Source of the DNA: Patella vulgata
Lineage: Eukaryota > Mollusca > Gastropoda > Patellidae
Reading direction: 5' to 3'
Assembly (NCBI RefSeq): GCF_932274485.2
Contig: NC_065887.2
Coordinates: 42,427,201 to 42,491,200, forward strand
Length of the DNA stretch: 64,000 nucleotides
Of the stretch, positions 11,801 to 23,200 are shown piece by piece. Under the pieces are notes generated by a model. The model was not told the origin of the DNA. It saw only the letters and a program-made list of their open reading frames with translations, and did not search any database. Position numbers and translations under genes: made by a program. The first letter of the stretch is position 1. Every line of letters starts with the position of its first letter.

Positions 11801-12745
11801 AAGAAGAATCCTATTGAATTTCAACAATTTCTGTTTTTCATACAGATCGGCAGAGCGTTAGAGCGTTCCCATGGTGCAACAAAGTGAAACGAGAGCCATA
11901 ACTCTAGACGTAATAAACAGAAATTGCTGAAATTCAATAGGTTTCTTCCTTTCACTAACTTAAATATTGAGTTATGGCCCTTGTTTCACTTTGTTGCACT
12001 TTGTGAACGCTCTAACCTGTAAAGTTAACTGCTGATCTGTATGAAATTTATATGTGCCATTTAAGTTAGTAAAAAGAACAATTGATCCTATAGGATTTCA
12101 GCAATTTACATGTATTACGTCTAGAATTATGGCTCTTTCCACTTTATTGAACCTTGTGAACGTTCCAACGCCGAAAGTTATCATTGGATCTTTGTGAAAT
12201 TTATATGCATTATTTAAATTAGTGAAACCATGAAGTCTATTGAATTTCAGCAATTTACAATAATTACTTCTAGAGTTATGGCCCTTTTTTCACTTCGTTA
12301 AACCTTGTTAATGCTCGATTGATGAAAGTTATCATCCGATATGTATGAAATTTATATGCATCATTTAAATTTGTGAAACAGAGGTCTAATGAATTTCAGC
12401 AATTTCCGTCAATAATTTCTAGAGTTATGGCGATTGTGAACCTTGTGAACGTTTAAGTGACAAAAGTGATCATGTGATCTGTATGAAATTTATATGCATT
12501 ATTTAAATTAGTAAAACGAAAAAGCCTGTCAAATTTCAACAATTTCTGTAGATTACTCCCAGAGTTGAGAACATTGTTTCATTTTGTAGATCCTTGTAAA
12601 CCCTCAAACGACAAAATTTATAATCTGATCTGTATGGAATTGTCTTGTAAAGGCCCCCAATTACATACAAAGGAATAAATATGCGACAACCCTTGTCGAC
12701 CGCTCGGACGATTTAGCTGCTGTTGACGTATGTTTCGTTGCCTGG
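11801..12745. repeat. Tandem array of the TV-family 150-bp unit, with right terminus
   Basis: Five to six degenerate units of the same sequence as in the 26-28 kb element (GAGTTATGGCCCTTGTTTCA), the first in opposite orientation. It ends with the family's right end (GTCGACCGCTCGGACGAT, then CGTATGTTTCGTTGCCTGG). The matching left end is missing; the 143-bp satellite stands in its place. Confidence 0.7.
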
Positions 12746-12894
12746 CAACCTATCTTTACGACTCGTCGTAACAATAGTCACTGCCATGTATGTATAAATG
12801 TACTATGAGGGAAATTTTACCCAGAATGCAGCTCTATATAGACCACATGATCAGTAGGCCTATAGTGATGTTCTTGCCAATCAACCCTTAAATA

Positions 12895-13564
12895 AGGCTG
12901 ACCTTAAAAATATCTTTGTTTCACCAAACCCGACCCACAATCGAGGAGAAAGGTCGGTTTTTTTTTTCAGATTTTTTTTTAAAGTCAGAGAAATCAATAC
13001 AGAAAACTTATTAGCTGTATACTACAGATTCCTTAATTTTGTTTAATGAATTTGGGGTCTGACGTAAAAAGTAACGAACTGAAAGTTTTTATTAAACTTA
13101 TTAAACATTCGTCTTCTTTATTGGCAAACAAATCAATGACATCGGGATTTTTCGTGATGCCCGACTCGCACACGATTTGCCACAAACTTGAAGTGTGAAA
13201 CTCCTTCAACACGTTTTTAACGATAGTGCGGGTTGTGCCTTCATTTTTCTCGAAAACGGATATTGAAAATATCGTCGTCATGTTTAAAACTACGCACCAC
13301 AGACATAGAGGCAGAATCATTTCGTGGGAATGGACGTGTATTCGTCTGCAAACATTTTGTTGAGAAGCGACACCTATGACACTTTCGTCTTGATCAACCA
13401 GTTTCAATAATGAATCAAACCATAGCCATAGTAAAGGGAAATAACTCTCATGATATATTTCAGGTTGACACACAAAATAAAATAAAAATATCGTGGAAAA
13501 GTGCAATAAAATAATTTAAGTCGGGCACGTTAGGCGAAACAAAGATATTTTTAAGGTCAGCCTA
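12895..13564. mobile_element. TIR element with AATA flanks enclosing a 157-codon ORF
   Basis: About 28 bp of near-perfect TIR (AGGCTGACCTTAAAAATATC on the left, complement at 13537-13564), weaker pairing further in, and AATA on both outer sides. The element is only 670 bp and shows no transposase motif. Most of its interior is an open frame on the minus strand (13033-13506). Confidence 0.7.
13033..13506 (-). CDS. 157-codon ORF of unknown function inside a TIR element
   Basis: Open from an upstream boundary at 13506 (no ATG there) to TAG/TAA-type stop at 13033. The protein is Leu/Ile rich and looks helical (SLLKLVDQDESVIGVASQ, LKEFHTSSLWQIV, VIDLFANKEDECLISLIKTF). The composition is not that of AT-rich noise: it has a balanced charge pattern and few low-complexity runs. 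It could be an exon of a host gene captured by the element or a relic of the element's own gene. I see only a faint likeness to helical-repeat proteins and assign no function. Confidence 0.35.
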   Translation of the reverse strand: MHFSTIFLFYFVCQPEIYHESYFPLLWLWFDSLLKLVDQDESVIGVASQQNVCRRIHVHSHEMILPLCLWCVVLNMTTIFSISVFEKNEGTTRTIVKNVLKEFHTSSLWQIVCESGITKNPDVIDLFANKEDECLISLIKTFSSLLFTSDPKFIKQN

Positions 13565-13649
13565 ATACAAGAGATGGCGGGTGCATGTACATGCATTTAT
13601 GCAATGTTTACGCCTCGACAGCGGTGCTATAGGTACAGCCCACTCTTAT

Positions 13650-13790
13650 TTTTAAATCCATCTGTCAAAGGTATTTCAGGTGCTCGTCAATGTGTACACA
13701 GGACCTCAGTTTTTCGTCCCATTTGAAGTCAAACGATTACGAGTTGTCCCTTGCCAGAAAATCCATCCTGCACCACTGACGGTGAACTAG
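13650..13790 (-). repeat. SINE A fragment
   Basis: CATCTGTCAAAGGTATTTCA, GTCAATGTGTACACAGGACC and TTTTTCGTCCCATTTGAAG match the SINE A body. Nothing else seen between 13565 and AAAS exon 1. Confidence 0.65.
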
Positions 13791-14106
13791 GGTGGAAAAT
13801 CCTAATGAACTTTCTCAGCAAACATCTATCTAACACTACTGGTGAACCCGGGGTTGCTTGGGTAAACCCAGCTCCTTAGAACCAGAAATAGTATAACTCT
13901 GATAGTAGTCTTCTTGTCTCCAGCTTTATTTATGCCTCAAATGTCTACCTCAATCCCAAACAAGCATCCAGGCCATAGCAACAAATATATATAGGTAGAA
14001 ATTATAATAGCAGTTTACTTTAAAACATTTTCATGGTGCTGGGAAATTTTTTTTTTGCATTTATATCGTGAGAATGTTTTTAATGTTGCAGCAGTTACTG
14101 TTTAAA

Positions 14107-14217
14107 ATGAAAGGATTTCCGCCTCCCCCAGAAATCGGTCAAGTAACAGTAGCTGAAACAAATGGTGATCTGACAACTGTTGGCTCAGCTCATGTTCAAG
14201 ACAGTTTACAAGTTCTG
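14107..14217 (+). CDS. AAAS: AAAS coding exon 1 (residues 1-37)
   Basis: Encodes [15 protein letters not shown] and on to DSLQVL, matching the proline-rich Aladin N-terminus. It ends in phase 0 at donor GTAGGC. The reading frame is open upstream to 14068, but a pyrimidine-rich acceptor ending at about 14091 suggests that the ATG at 14107 is the first coding Met of this exon. A minisatellite and a Tc1-like element begin within 40 bp of the donor. Confidence 0.85.
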
Positions 14218-17200
14218 GTAGGCTTCACAATTTATTACTGGTTAAATTGATATATACTAAGCAGCAAAAGAAATGCCATGTTGGTATGTTATTCTGAATA
14301 GACGCTTTGCATAAAACTTGCCAAATGTTTTTATTGTATATTTGTGACCACATCTCCAACTTTACCTGAGCAATAAGGCTCTTTCCCAAACACAGAATTG
14401 AACCCAGGAAATGTTTTTCTCAAAAATGCAACCTGACTTCTGAGATGGTAATGTGTTCTCCATGATTTTCATGTAACTCAATCTGCACGTGCTGTTCACA
14501 GGGACCAGCTCTATAAAATGCACTCCCATACCTGGTTGAATCATTCATTACGTCTGCAGCATGCCACGACTCACGACAGCTCTGAGACTCAATGCTGGTC
14601 ACACTGCCCAAGCTATTGCCAGTCACTTCCAGGTCAATGTTTGGACCATCTACAGGCTTCAGCAACACTTTCGAGCCACCAACACTACGGATGATCGCCC
14701 CCGAACTGGTAGACAGAACATGCTGAATCCCTTTACACAGGCATCTGAGACAGCACGTCAGACAGTGTCAGTGGGAACACACGGAATACCCATAAGTACC
14801 AATACAGCGCGCAGATGTCTCACCAGAGAGAACATCCGTTGCCGTAGACCTTACCGTGGACTGATCCTCACCCCTTGCCATCGATGTGAACGTGTACAGT
14901 TTGCCCAACAACACCAGAACTGGCGACACAGGCAGTGGAGTACTGTTCTTTTCACAGATGAGAGTCGGTATTGCGTATCAACTGCAGATATGGCAGGACC
15001 AGAATATGGTGTCAATGTGGCTAGCGTTATTCTGACCAATGTGTCATGGAACGAGACTCGTGGGGAGGTCCAAGCTTAATGGTTTGGAGTGGAGGCGGCC
15101 AGAGTTACTCGGGACTTTCTACAACAGAACGGTGTCAACGTTATGCACTGGCCAGCCCTTAGTCCGTACTTAAATCCGATTGAACATCTTTTGGATGAAA
15201 TTCAGAGGAGACTTAATAACATCGTACTGAGACCAAACACAGCCGATGGATTGCGGGGTTCCAGGTGCCAATGGCGTCCATCAATCGTCTGGTCCACCCC
15301 ATGTACAGATGCTGCGCTGCTGTTATTGACACTCGCGGTGCACACACCAGATACTGATGTATAGACTGTGTACAGACTCTAAACCTTCACGTAATGTCTT
15401 GGAATTGTGATGAATTAATCACTAATTTTCACAAAAAATTGCTTTGAACCATTTAGTAAGTCGTTTTCTAGAATGATTTGATTAAAGTGCCTCTCTGATT
15501 TTGAAATCATACTGACGTTTTTTTGCTGTTTAGTATATTACCTCTTTATATAAATATATCACTGGTAATATTTATTGTCCCTCGTCTTTCGAAGAAATCA
15601 GGGGACTATTAAAATAGGTTCATCCGTTTGTTTGTCCGTCCGTCCGTCCGTCCCTTCGTCTGTCTGTCTGTCTGTCACACTTTTTGGGACAGAACAACTC
15701 TCCTTCTAATTGAGGTAGGATGTTCAAACTTGGTGTAGGCGTTCATTAGGTGAATGCCTTGATCTAGTTTGATGATAAACATTGTCTGCTTATGGTAAGC
15801 AGAGATAAGCAATCTGATTGGTTGATGCTTTGGGGCCAATAGCTTTAGTTTTAATTATGTGAGAGTGATGAAACTCCGCGTATAGATTCATTATATTATA
15901 TATAATTACCTTGACAAATTTCGATGATGAGAATTTTCTGCTTAGGCTAAGGAACGATAAGCAATTTGATTGGTCAAGACTTTTGAACATAACAACTCTG
16001 CTTTTAATTGAGGTAGAATGTTTAAATTTGATGTAGATGTAGGTGAATGTCTTCACCTTTCGAGATAAAGCTGAGCAGAGCTAAGCAATTTCATTGGTCG
16101 ATGCTTTAGGACAAGATAACTTTAATTCTATCTGATAGAAAGTGATGAAACTTAGTGTATTGTTGATAATCTGGTTGATTGCTTGATACTTTTGAAAAAA
16201 ATAAATTTGCGATAAATTAATATGTGTCATCTATTTATTTTGGGATTTTGGTGGGGGACATCTACCTCACTGTTGGCTTGTTTATTACTGGTAATATTTA
16301 TTTATTACTGGTAATATTTATTTATTACTGGTAATATTTATTTATTACTGGTAATTAAGCTTTCATATTTCATATGAAAGCTTATTGTTTCTGACTATTT
16401 CACGTTTGTGACTATTTGACCTATTTTACTAAATCTTTTTTCTTTGAGTACCTTGAGACAATTACTTCAAATCTGCAGTTTCAGATTTTCGAATTTCGAA
16501 AATTCGCCGCTGTGATTTCGAACCGGTATTTATGACCAATTTGACAACTTCTTTCATAGTTGTACGATTTTCATGAAATTTAGCATGTAAGTAGATCTTA
16601 CCGATGCGCCTTAAAATTTGTTAAATTATCTCCCCTTAATAAAATTAAGGATCAAAATTTTAAAAAGAATCATCGAAATATAGGTCAGAATGACCTAATT
16701 TTTTTTTCCGATACTAGACAAGTAATTACTGATTCATACACAAAATATGGAGTTTGTCGATCGAACTGGAAATGCCATCATCTTGAAACGTGAAAAGTCC
16801 CTAAGGCTTTTGCGATATTGCACTTACAGACATGGGAGTTATATTTTCTGAATCCCTGAATGCCTAAAAAATGTTCAGAGCACAATTTTGATTTAGGTCA
16901 ACTGATGACAGCCATTTTGAAGTGAATATGAAAAATAGCGAAAAATCGACATTTACGGTCTTCTAAACAAACACAATAGGGCATAGTATGTTCAATACGT
17001 CTCATATTACCGAAATGAATACATTTCAGGATAGCCTGGCTCATGGTCGATTGTTTGGTATTTGAATATTTCAAAAATTCGAATTTCGCCTTTGATGTTT
17101 TCCGTGCCGACAAGGTTGTTTTTGAGTGTGGGCCCGCGCATCCGCATCACAACCCTACTATCGTGCACATCAACTTGAAACTCACCGGGTATCTGGCTTA

Positions 17201-20200
17201 TCGTCCCAAGCACAATTCCAAACAAGAAATTTTAGGGCCCGACCCATGTGGGGCGAGCAGTGGCCATTTTCCCGGCGGTACATAAAGTAAAACAAAAAAA
17301 TAGAGATGGAACTAGGTGTTCGATTTTAATTTGGAGACAATTTTTGGATGCGCAGAGGTCGGAAATGGGGGGGTAGCCGAAGTTTCAAAGAGATAGGTCC
17401 ATTTTGTAAAAAAAAACCTTCATAACAACATATTTAGCTGCTTTTGACTTCGCCCATGCGCAAAGCTGGAACCAAAGGTACCATGACTACCAAATTCCGG
17501 CTAGGAACTTTTCACGTTGGTACCTAGGTGCCCTGAAAATTTCAAGGCGATACATGCATTCGTTCATGTCGTTTATACTTGACACGGTTCCTGCCGTTCG
17601 TCAATTTACGGATTCTGTAAGGAGGGAAAAATTGAAATTTTGCTACGACACCGGCACCGATTGTCCGAAAACCATGAAATTTGGACACAGTACGCCCATT
17701 ACCACCCTGGACTCTGTGCTTTACTCCCATTTTGATCCGATTTAAATAAAAAAGAGTTTTACCAAAAAAAACGCTTTTCGGAATTTAAATTTTGTTTTAA
17801 TTAATTTTGACATTGCAAATGTAAACGGTCTTATCGCCTCTTCCGTATGTGATAGGTGTTAGTACTATACACATTATCATTACAAGACAATTTTTTAAAA
17901 TGACCGCAACACTAAAAACCGAAATCGTCTATTTTGACTTTTTTTGACTGCTGAGGCATCTTTCCGGTGGTCAAAATCTCTGAAATTTCCAGCGGTTGGC
18001 TGTGCCGCGATAATATTTATCATATATTAAAAGGAGAAAAATTTCGCAATATTATACTTACTGACATGGGAGTTACATTTTCTGAATCCTTGAAGGAATG
18101 CCAAAAAACGTCAGAACAGAATTTTGATTTTGGTCAACCGATTACAGCTATCCAAGTCTCAGTTATTTCCCTTTAGTTTCCAGATTATTTTGTTTCCCGG
18201 ATGCCATGTTCCTCACTATATTTAGACTTGTAACTTCGCGACTTTTTCACTGATTTTGATAATTAGTTTTTGTTGTTCTTTTTTCTTTTAAGATAGTTGA
18301 TATAATCCATGTCACATGACGATGAATATGAAAGCTTTCATATCTGCATGGGACAGTAGCAGATCTAGTAATTATTTATTACTGGTAATATTTATTTATT
18401 ACTGGTAATGTTAATATATTACTGGTAGTATTGATATATTACTGGTAATATTGATATATTACTGGTAATATTGATATATTACTGATAGACATATTGATAT
18501 ATTACTGGTAATATTGATGTATCACTGGTAATATTGATATATTACTGGTAATATTGAAATGAGTGAAATTTTGCCCGGACAGTGGCACTACGGCCTACTC
18601 TTATAATGAATTCCAACTGTCAAGGGATCTTTCATGTGTGACTAGACAGCTGCCCTCCGTCCTGCATCACTGACAAGGGCGAACCATGCCAGAGCGATTT
18701 AATGAATAAGATTGAACCATATATTAGTCTCGAAATGACCTTGTGTTGAGTGGACGTTAAACCCCATCTCTCTCTCTCTCTCTAATCATACATGTTTTTT
18801 TAAAACCGGTGTGAACCCTGATGACCTTACGGATAGCGATGTGCTGATCAAACGTAAGACTACCGGCAGATAACTGGCCCTTTTCACCAATGTTATGATT
18901 TAGGCATCAAGAGGATTGAAAACTGTGCCAAGTAAATCGGTTTTTTTTTTCTTTCTTAGTGTTCAGGTTATCCCCAAGTTACTGTTTTACCAGAAAATAG
19001 CAGAAATTCTGTTCCAAGAGAAAGTGCCAAGTCAGCATTTTTGCCTCATGATGAAACTGTGTGGAAGAGAGCTCTGAATGCTTGGTGAGTTATATTTGGT
19101 TTGTTAGTGAAATATTGGATTGATATTAATTTTGCTGTATAATATGGAACAGATCGATATTAAAATCACCCACCTTCAGGATTCAGAAGCAAGGTTGACC
19201 CATTATTACAATTTCTACGAAGTGAAATGAAATGGGGTTTAACGTCCTACTGTTCTGCTCCTATACTGGGCTAATGAAGACGGACATACGCCATACAGTG
19301 TGCTACGAGGGAAATTTTGCCCGGGCAGCAGCACCATCGCCTACTCTTCTATCGAATTCCAACTGCTAGGGGATCTTTTACGTGTATTCCAATATATATA
19401 CGGGACCTCAGTTTTTCGTCTCATCCGAAGGACTAGACAGCTGTCCTTGTCAGGCCCTCCGTTCTGCACCACTGACAAGGGGAAACCACGTCGGAAAATC
19501 GGGATGAACTTTCTCGGCCAATGCAGGGATCGAACACCCAACCTCCAGGCTAGCACAATTTCTATGGTTTTATTGAATACATGGAAGGTGAATTGTGGTC
19601 GTATTTTGCCATCGCCGCCATCCATCACTACTTCTGTTTATGTGGATGTATATTGTTGTCATCCCTGTCTGTCCATCTATTCACATTTTGTAGGTACACT
19701 CTACAGGTCACAATTTTATCTGACTTGTAACAAATCTTGAAATATAGGTTGATATCCCTAAGATCTTGATTCCTTATGATATCGGACCGTAACTTCATGG
19801 ATTATTGCCCCTGATTGTGAAAACAAACAAATTTTTAGCTTGTGGACACTCTAAAGGTCATAATTTTTATCCAATTTTGATGAAACTTATAACGTATGTT
19901 GATAACCAACAGATCTCGGTTTCTTTTGTTATTGCCACATACCAGCCTATAACAAAATGGATTATGGTAGTTGATGGTACAAAAAATTGCATTTTTAGGT
20001 TGTGTACCATGTAGTGGTCACAATTTTTATCCAATTTTTAAAACCGTTCAAATATATAACCATAATGACTGTTGACTTTGAATTTTGTGAAAATTGGGCT
20101 GAAACTGACAGACAAAATGGTGGCTCTCAGTATGCAAATTGCGGCAAATAGTGTAAAATTATGTAATACGAATGTTGTGGATCATTCTAGCAGTCACAAT

Positions 20201-23200
20201 TTTTATCCAATTGTGGTGAAACTTAAAATATTATGTTTATATCCCAGACATCTTTGCTCCTTTTGATATTGGCGCATATTGAACCGTAACCTCCTGGATT
20301 ATATAAAAATCTCTTTCAAAATATGGGTGTATATTGCAACTGCTTGTTGTGATATCAAATGAGACTATGAGGCTACCTATGAGCTGAGAACCCTGAAATA
20401 CATAAAAATTACTTATAAAATAATTATTTTTACTTGGAATATAAAATATGTAAAATTGTGTATAATTTATTAGGTATGAGCATGGATTTACAGGAAGTTT
20501 TGAAGAACTGGTCAACAGTAAAGATGACGGTAGGTTATATTTTTAACTTATATATTATCTAGGTTGTGTATATTGTTTCTAAGAAATTATCTAGGTTGTG
20601 TATTTTGTAACTTAGATATTATCTAGGTTGTGTATTTTGTAACTAAGATATTATCTAGGTTGTGTATTTTGTAACTTAGATATTATCTAGGTTCTGTATA
20701 TTGTAAATTAGATGTTATCTAGGTTGTGTATATTGTAGATTAGATGTTATCTGGGTTGTGTATATTGTAACTTAGATATTATCTAGGTTGTGTATTTTGT
20801 AACTTAGATATTATCTAGGATGTGTAATGTGTAACTTAGATGTTATCTAGGTTGTGTATATTGTAACTAAGATATTATCTAGGTTGTGTATTTTGTAACT
20901 AAGATATTATCTAGGTTGTGTATTTTGTAACTTAGATGTTATCTAGGTTGTGTATATTGTAACTTAGATATTATCTAGGTTGTGTATTTTGTAACTAAGA
21001 TATTATCTAGGTGGTGCATATTGTAACTTAGATATTATCTAGGTTGTGTATATTATAACTAAGATATTATCTAGGTTGTGTATTTTGTAACTTAGATGTT
21101 ATCTGGTTTGTGTATATTGTAATTTAGATATTATCTAGGTTGTGTATATTGTAACTAAGATATAATCTAGGTTGTGTATATTGTAACTAAGATATTATCT
21201 AGGTGGTGCATATTGTAACTAAGATATTATCTAGGTGGTGCATAGCTAACTAGCTTGTGTATATAGATAATTGTCTAGAGGTTGGGAGGGGTGGAGTATA
21301 TTTCAGTACAAAGTATATTAGCTACTACATCAAGTTTTTATATTTCAGTACCAAGCATTATAGCTTCTACATCAACAAGTTGTTTAACTTTGTTACGCTG
21401 GGCTACGTCTCTTAATGGATCCCTCTTTCCTCATTTATCAGTAAGTTTTAAAAACAGGGATAATAGTATAAAAATAGATAATGCAAAATGAATATATTGA
21501 AAATTTTGTTCAAATTACTTTATTCTGATCGAAGTTATGAATTTTTGAAGATGTAGCATATATTGTTGTAGGCCTACTTGACAATCAAGACTAAGCCTTG
21601 ATTATCCATTTTTTAACCTCATAGATGTTTAAATCCATTTAAATCTTTACCATCTGATGGTTTAGAGAGTTGATTTCGGGCTTGTCAGGTGAATTGCTGC
21701 CTAAAAAATAATTTATACCATATTTGACATCAGAAAGACAACCTGTAATAGCTCCTATGTAATCCATATTTAACTTGATATCATTTATCAGTATGGTTTA
21801 AAAATCATAAACTTATATAATTTATAGGGCTTTTTGTCATAATTTTTATCCGATTTAAAAAAACGTTTTAATATATCACCGTTACACCCTAAGGATGGTT
21901 GAGTTTGAATTTCATGAAAATCGGCCCAAAACTGTTGAAACTTGAAATGTAAGTTTATAATCCAAAGAATTGGTTCCTTTCAATATTCGCACATGTCGGA
22001 CCATAACTTCCTGAATTATGGCCTCTGATTGTACGAAAAATCGCATTTTTAGCTTGTGGACCCTATACAGGTCATAATTTTTATCCGATTTAAAAAAACG
22101 TTTTAGTATATCACTGTTACACCCTAAGGATGGTTGAGTTCGAATTTCATGAAAATGGGACCAAAACTGCCGGACAAAATGGCCGCCCTTCGTACACAAT
22201 TAGCGTATAAATATGGTAGATCAATGTTGTGGAGCCTCTAGAGGTCACAATTTTCTTCTGATTTTGATGAAACTTGAAATGTAAGTTTATAACCCAAACA
22301 TCTTGGTTCCTTTCGATGATCGTAACTTCCTGAATTATGCCCCTTGATTCAACAAAAAATCATGATTTTAGCTTGTATATCCCTGTAGAGGTCACAATTT
22401 TTATCTGATTTAAAAAAAAATGTGTGAATATGTCACCATTACACACTAAGATCTTGGATCCTTTTGATAATCACGGATACCCGAACTAAACTTCCTGGAT
22501 TATGGCCCTGATTGTTCGAAAAATGGCATTTTTAGCTTGCGGATTCTCTAGAGGTCACTATTTTTTTTTCAATTTTAAAAACCATTTAAATATTTCACCA
22601 TTCCATCATAATAAAGGTTGAATTCAAATTTCGGGAAAATCGAAATGAAACTGCCCAACAAAATGGCCACACTTTATACGCAAATTGTGTAAAAGTATGC
22701 AATACGAAGGTTGTCGACCCTCTAGGGGTCACAATTTTTATCCGATTCTGATGAAACTTAAAACATATCTTTATATCCCAAAGATCTCAGTCCCTTTTGA
22801 TATTTGTGCATTTCAGACCATAACTTTCTCGATTATGGCCCCTGATTGTACAAAAAATCCCATTTGTTTTTAGCGTGTGCTCTATCCATCTCTTGCAAAA
22901 TGTGGGCGAATCCTGCCTGGCAGCCACTGGTATTACAATTTAATAGGCCACTTAACCTAGAAATACAGAATTAAATACACCTGGGATAAACAAATACCAG
23001 GCCTGTGATTCCATGCTTAAATGGCCTTTGTATATTCTAGATGTCTAAACCCATATATTGTATGGAGTGTAAACACCAATTCGCTCATCCATTTTCAACT
23101 GGTGTCATTGCATATGTGTCAGATTTTGAGGTCAGTTTAAAAGATGATGCAACACGCTCGATGTGTGGCTAATTTAGCTCTGTATTATGTTATTAACGCT

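Larger units (their letters stand above)
14228..18560. repeat. Minisatellite of ATTACTGGTAATATT type, split by three insertions
   Basis: Pieces at 14231-14254, 15536-15580, 16284-16351 and 18366-18560 share a 16- to 20-bp unit (ATTTATTACTGGTAAT, ATTGATATATTACTGGTAAT). Between them lie the Tc1-like element, repeat Y and repeat W. The last piece has about nine units. Confidence 0.75.

Noticed and set aside
14074-14106. Alternative AAAS start at 14074 (adds MFLMLQQLLFK)
   Set aside because: Lies before a convincing acceptor, and Aladin N-termini run almost directly into the proline-rich motif; kept only as a possibility.
19300-19740. 146-codon plus-strand frame
   Set aside because: Runs through an inverted SINE A and repeat Z; not a gene. 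The same holds for frames near 39378-39980, 47272, 60056 and 63382-63789.
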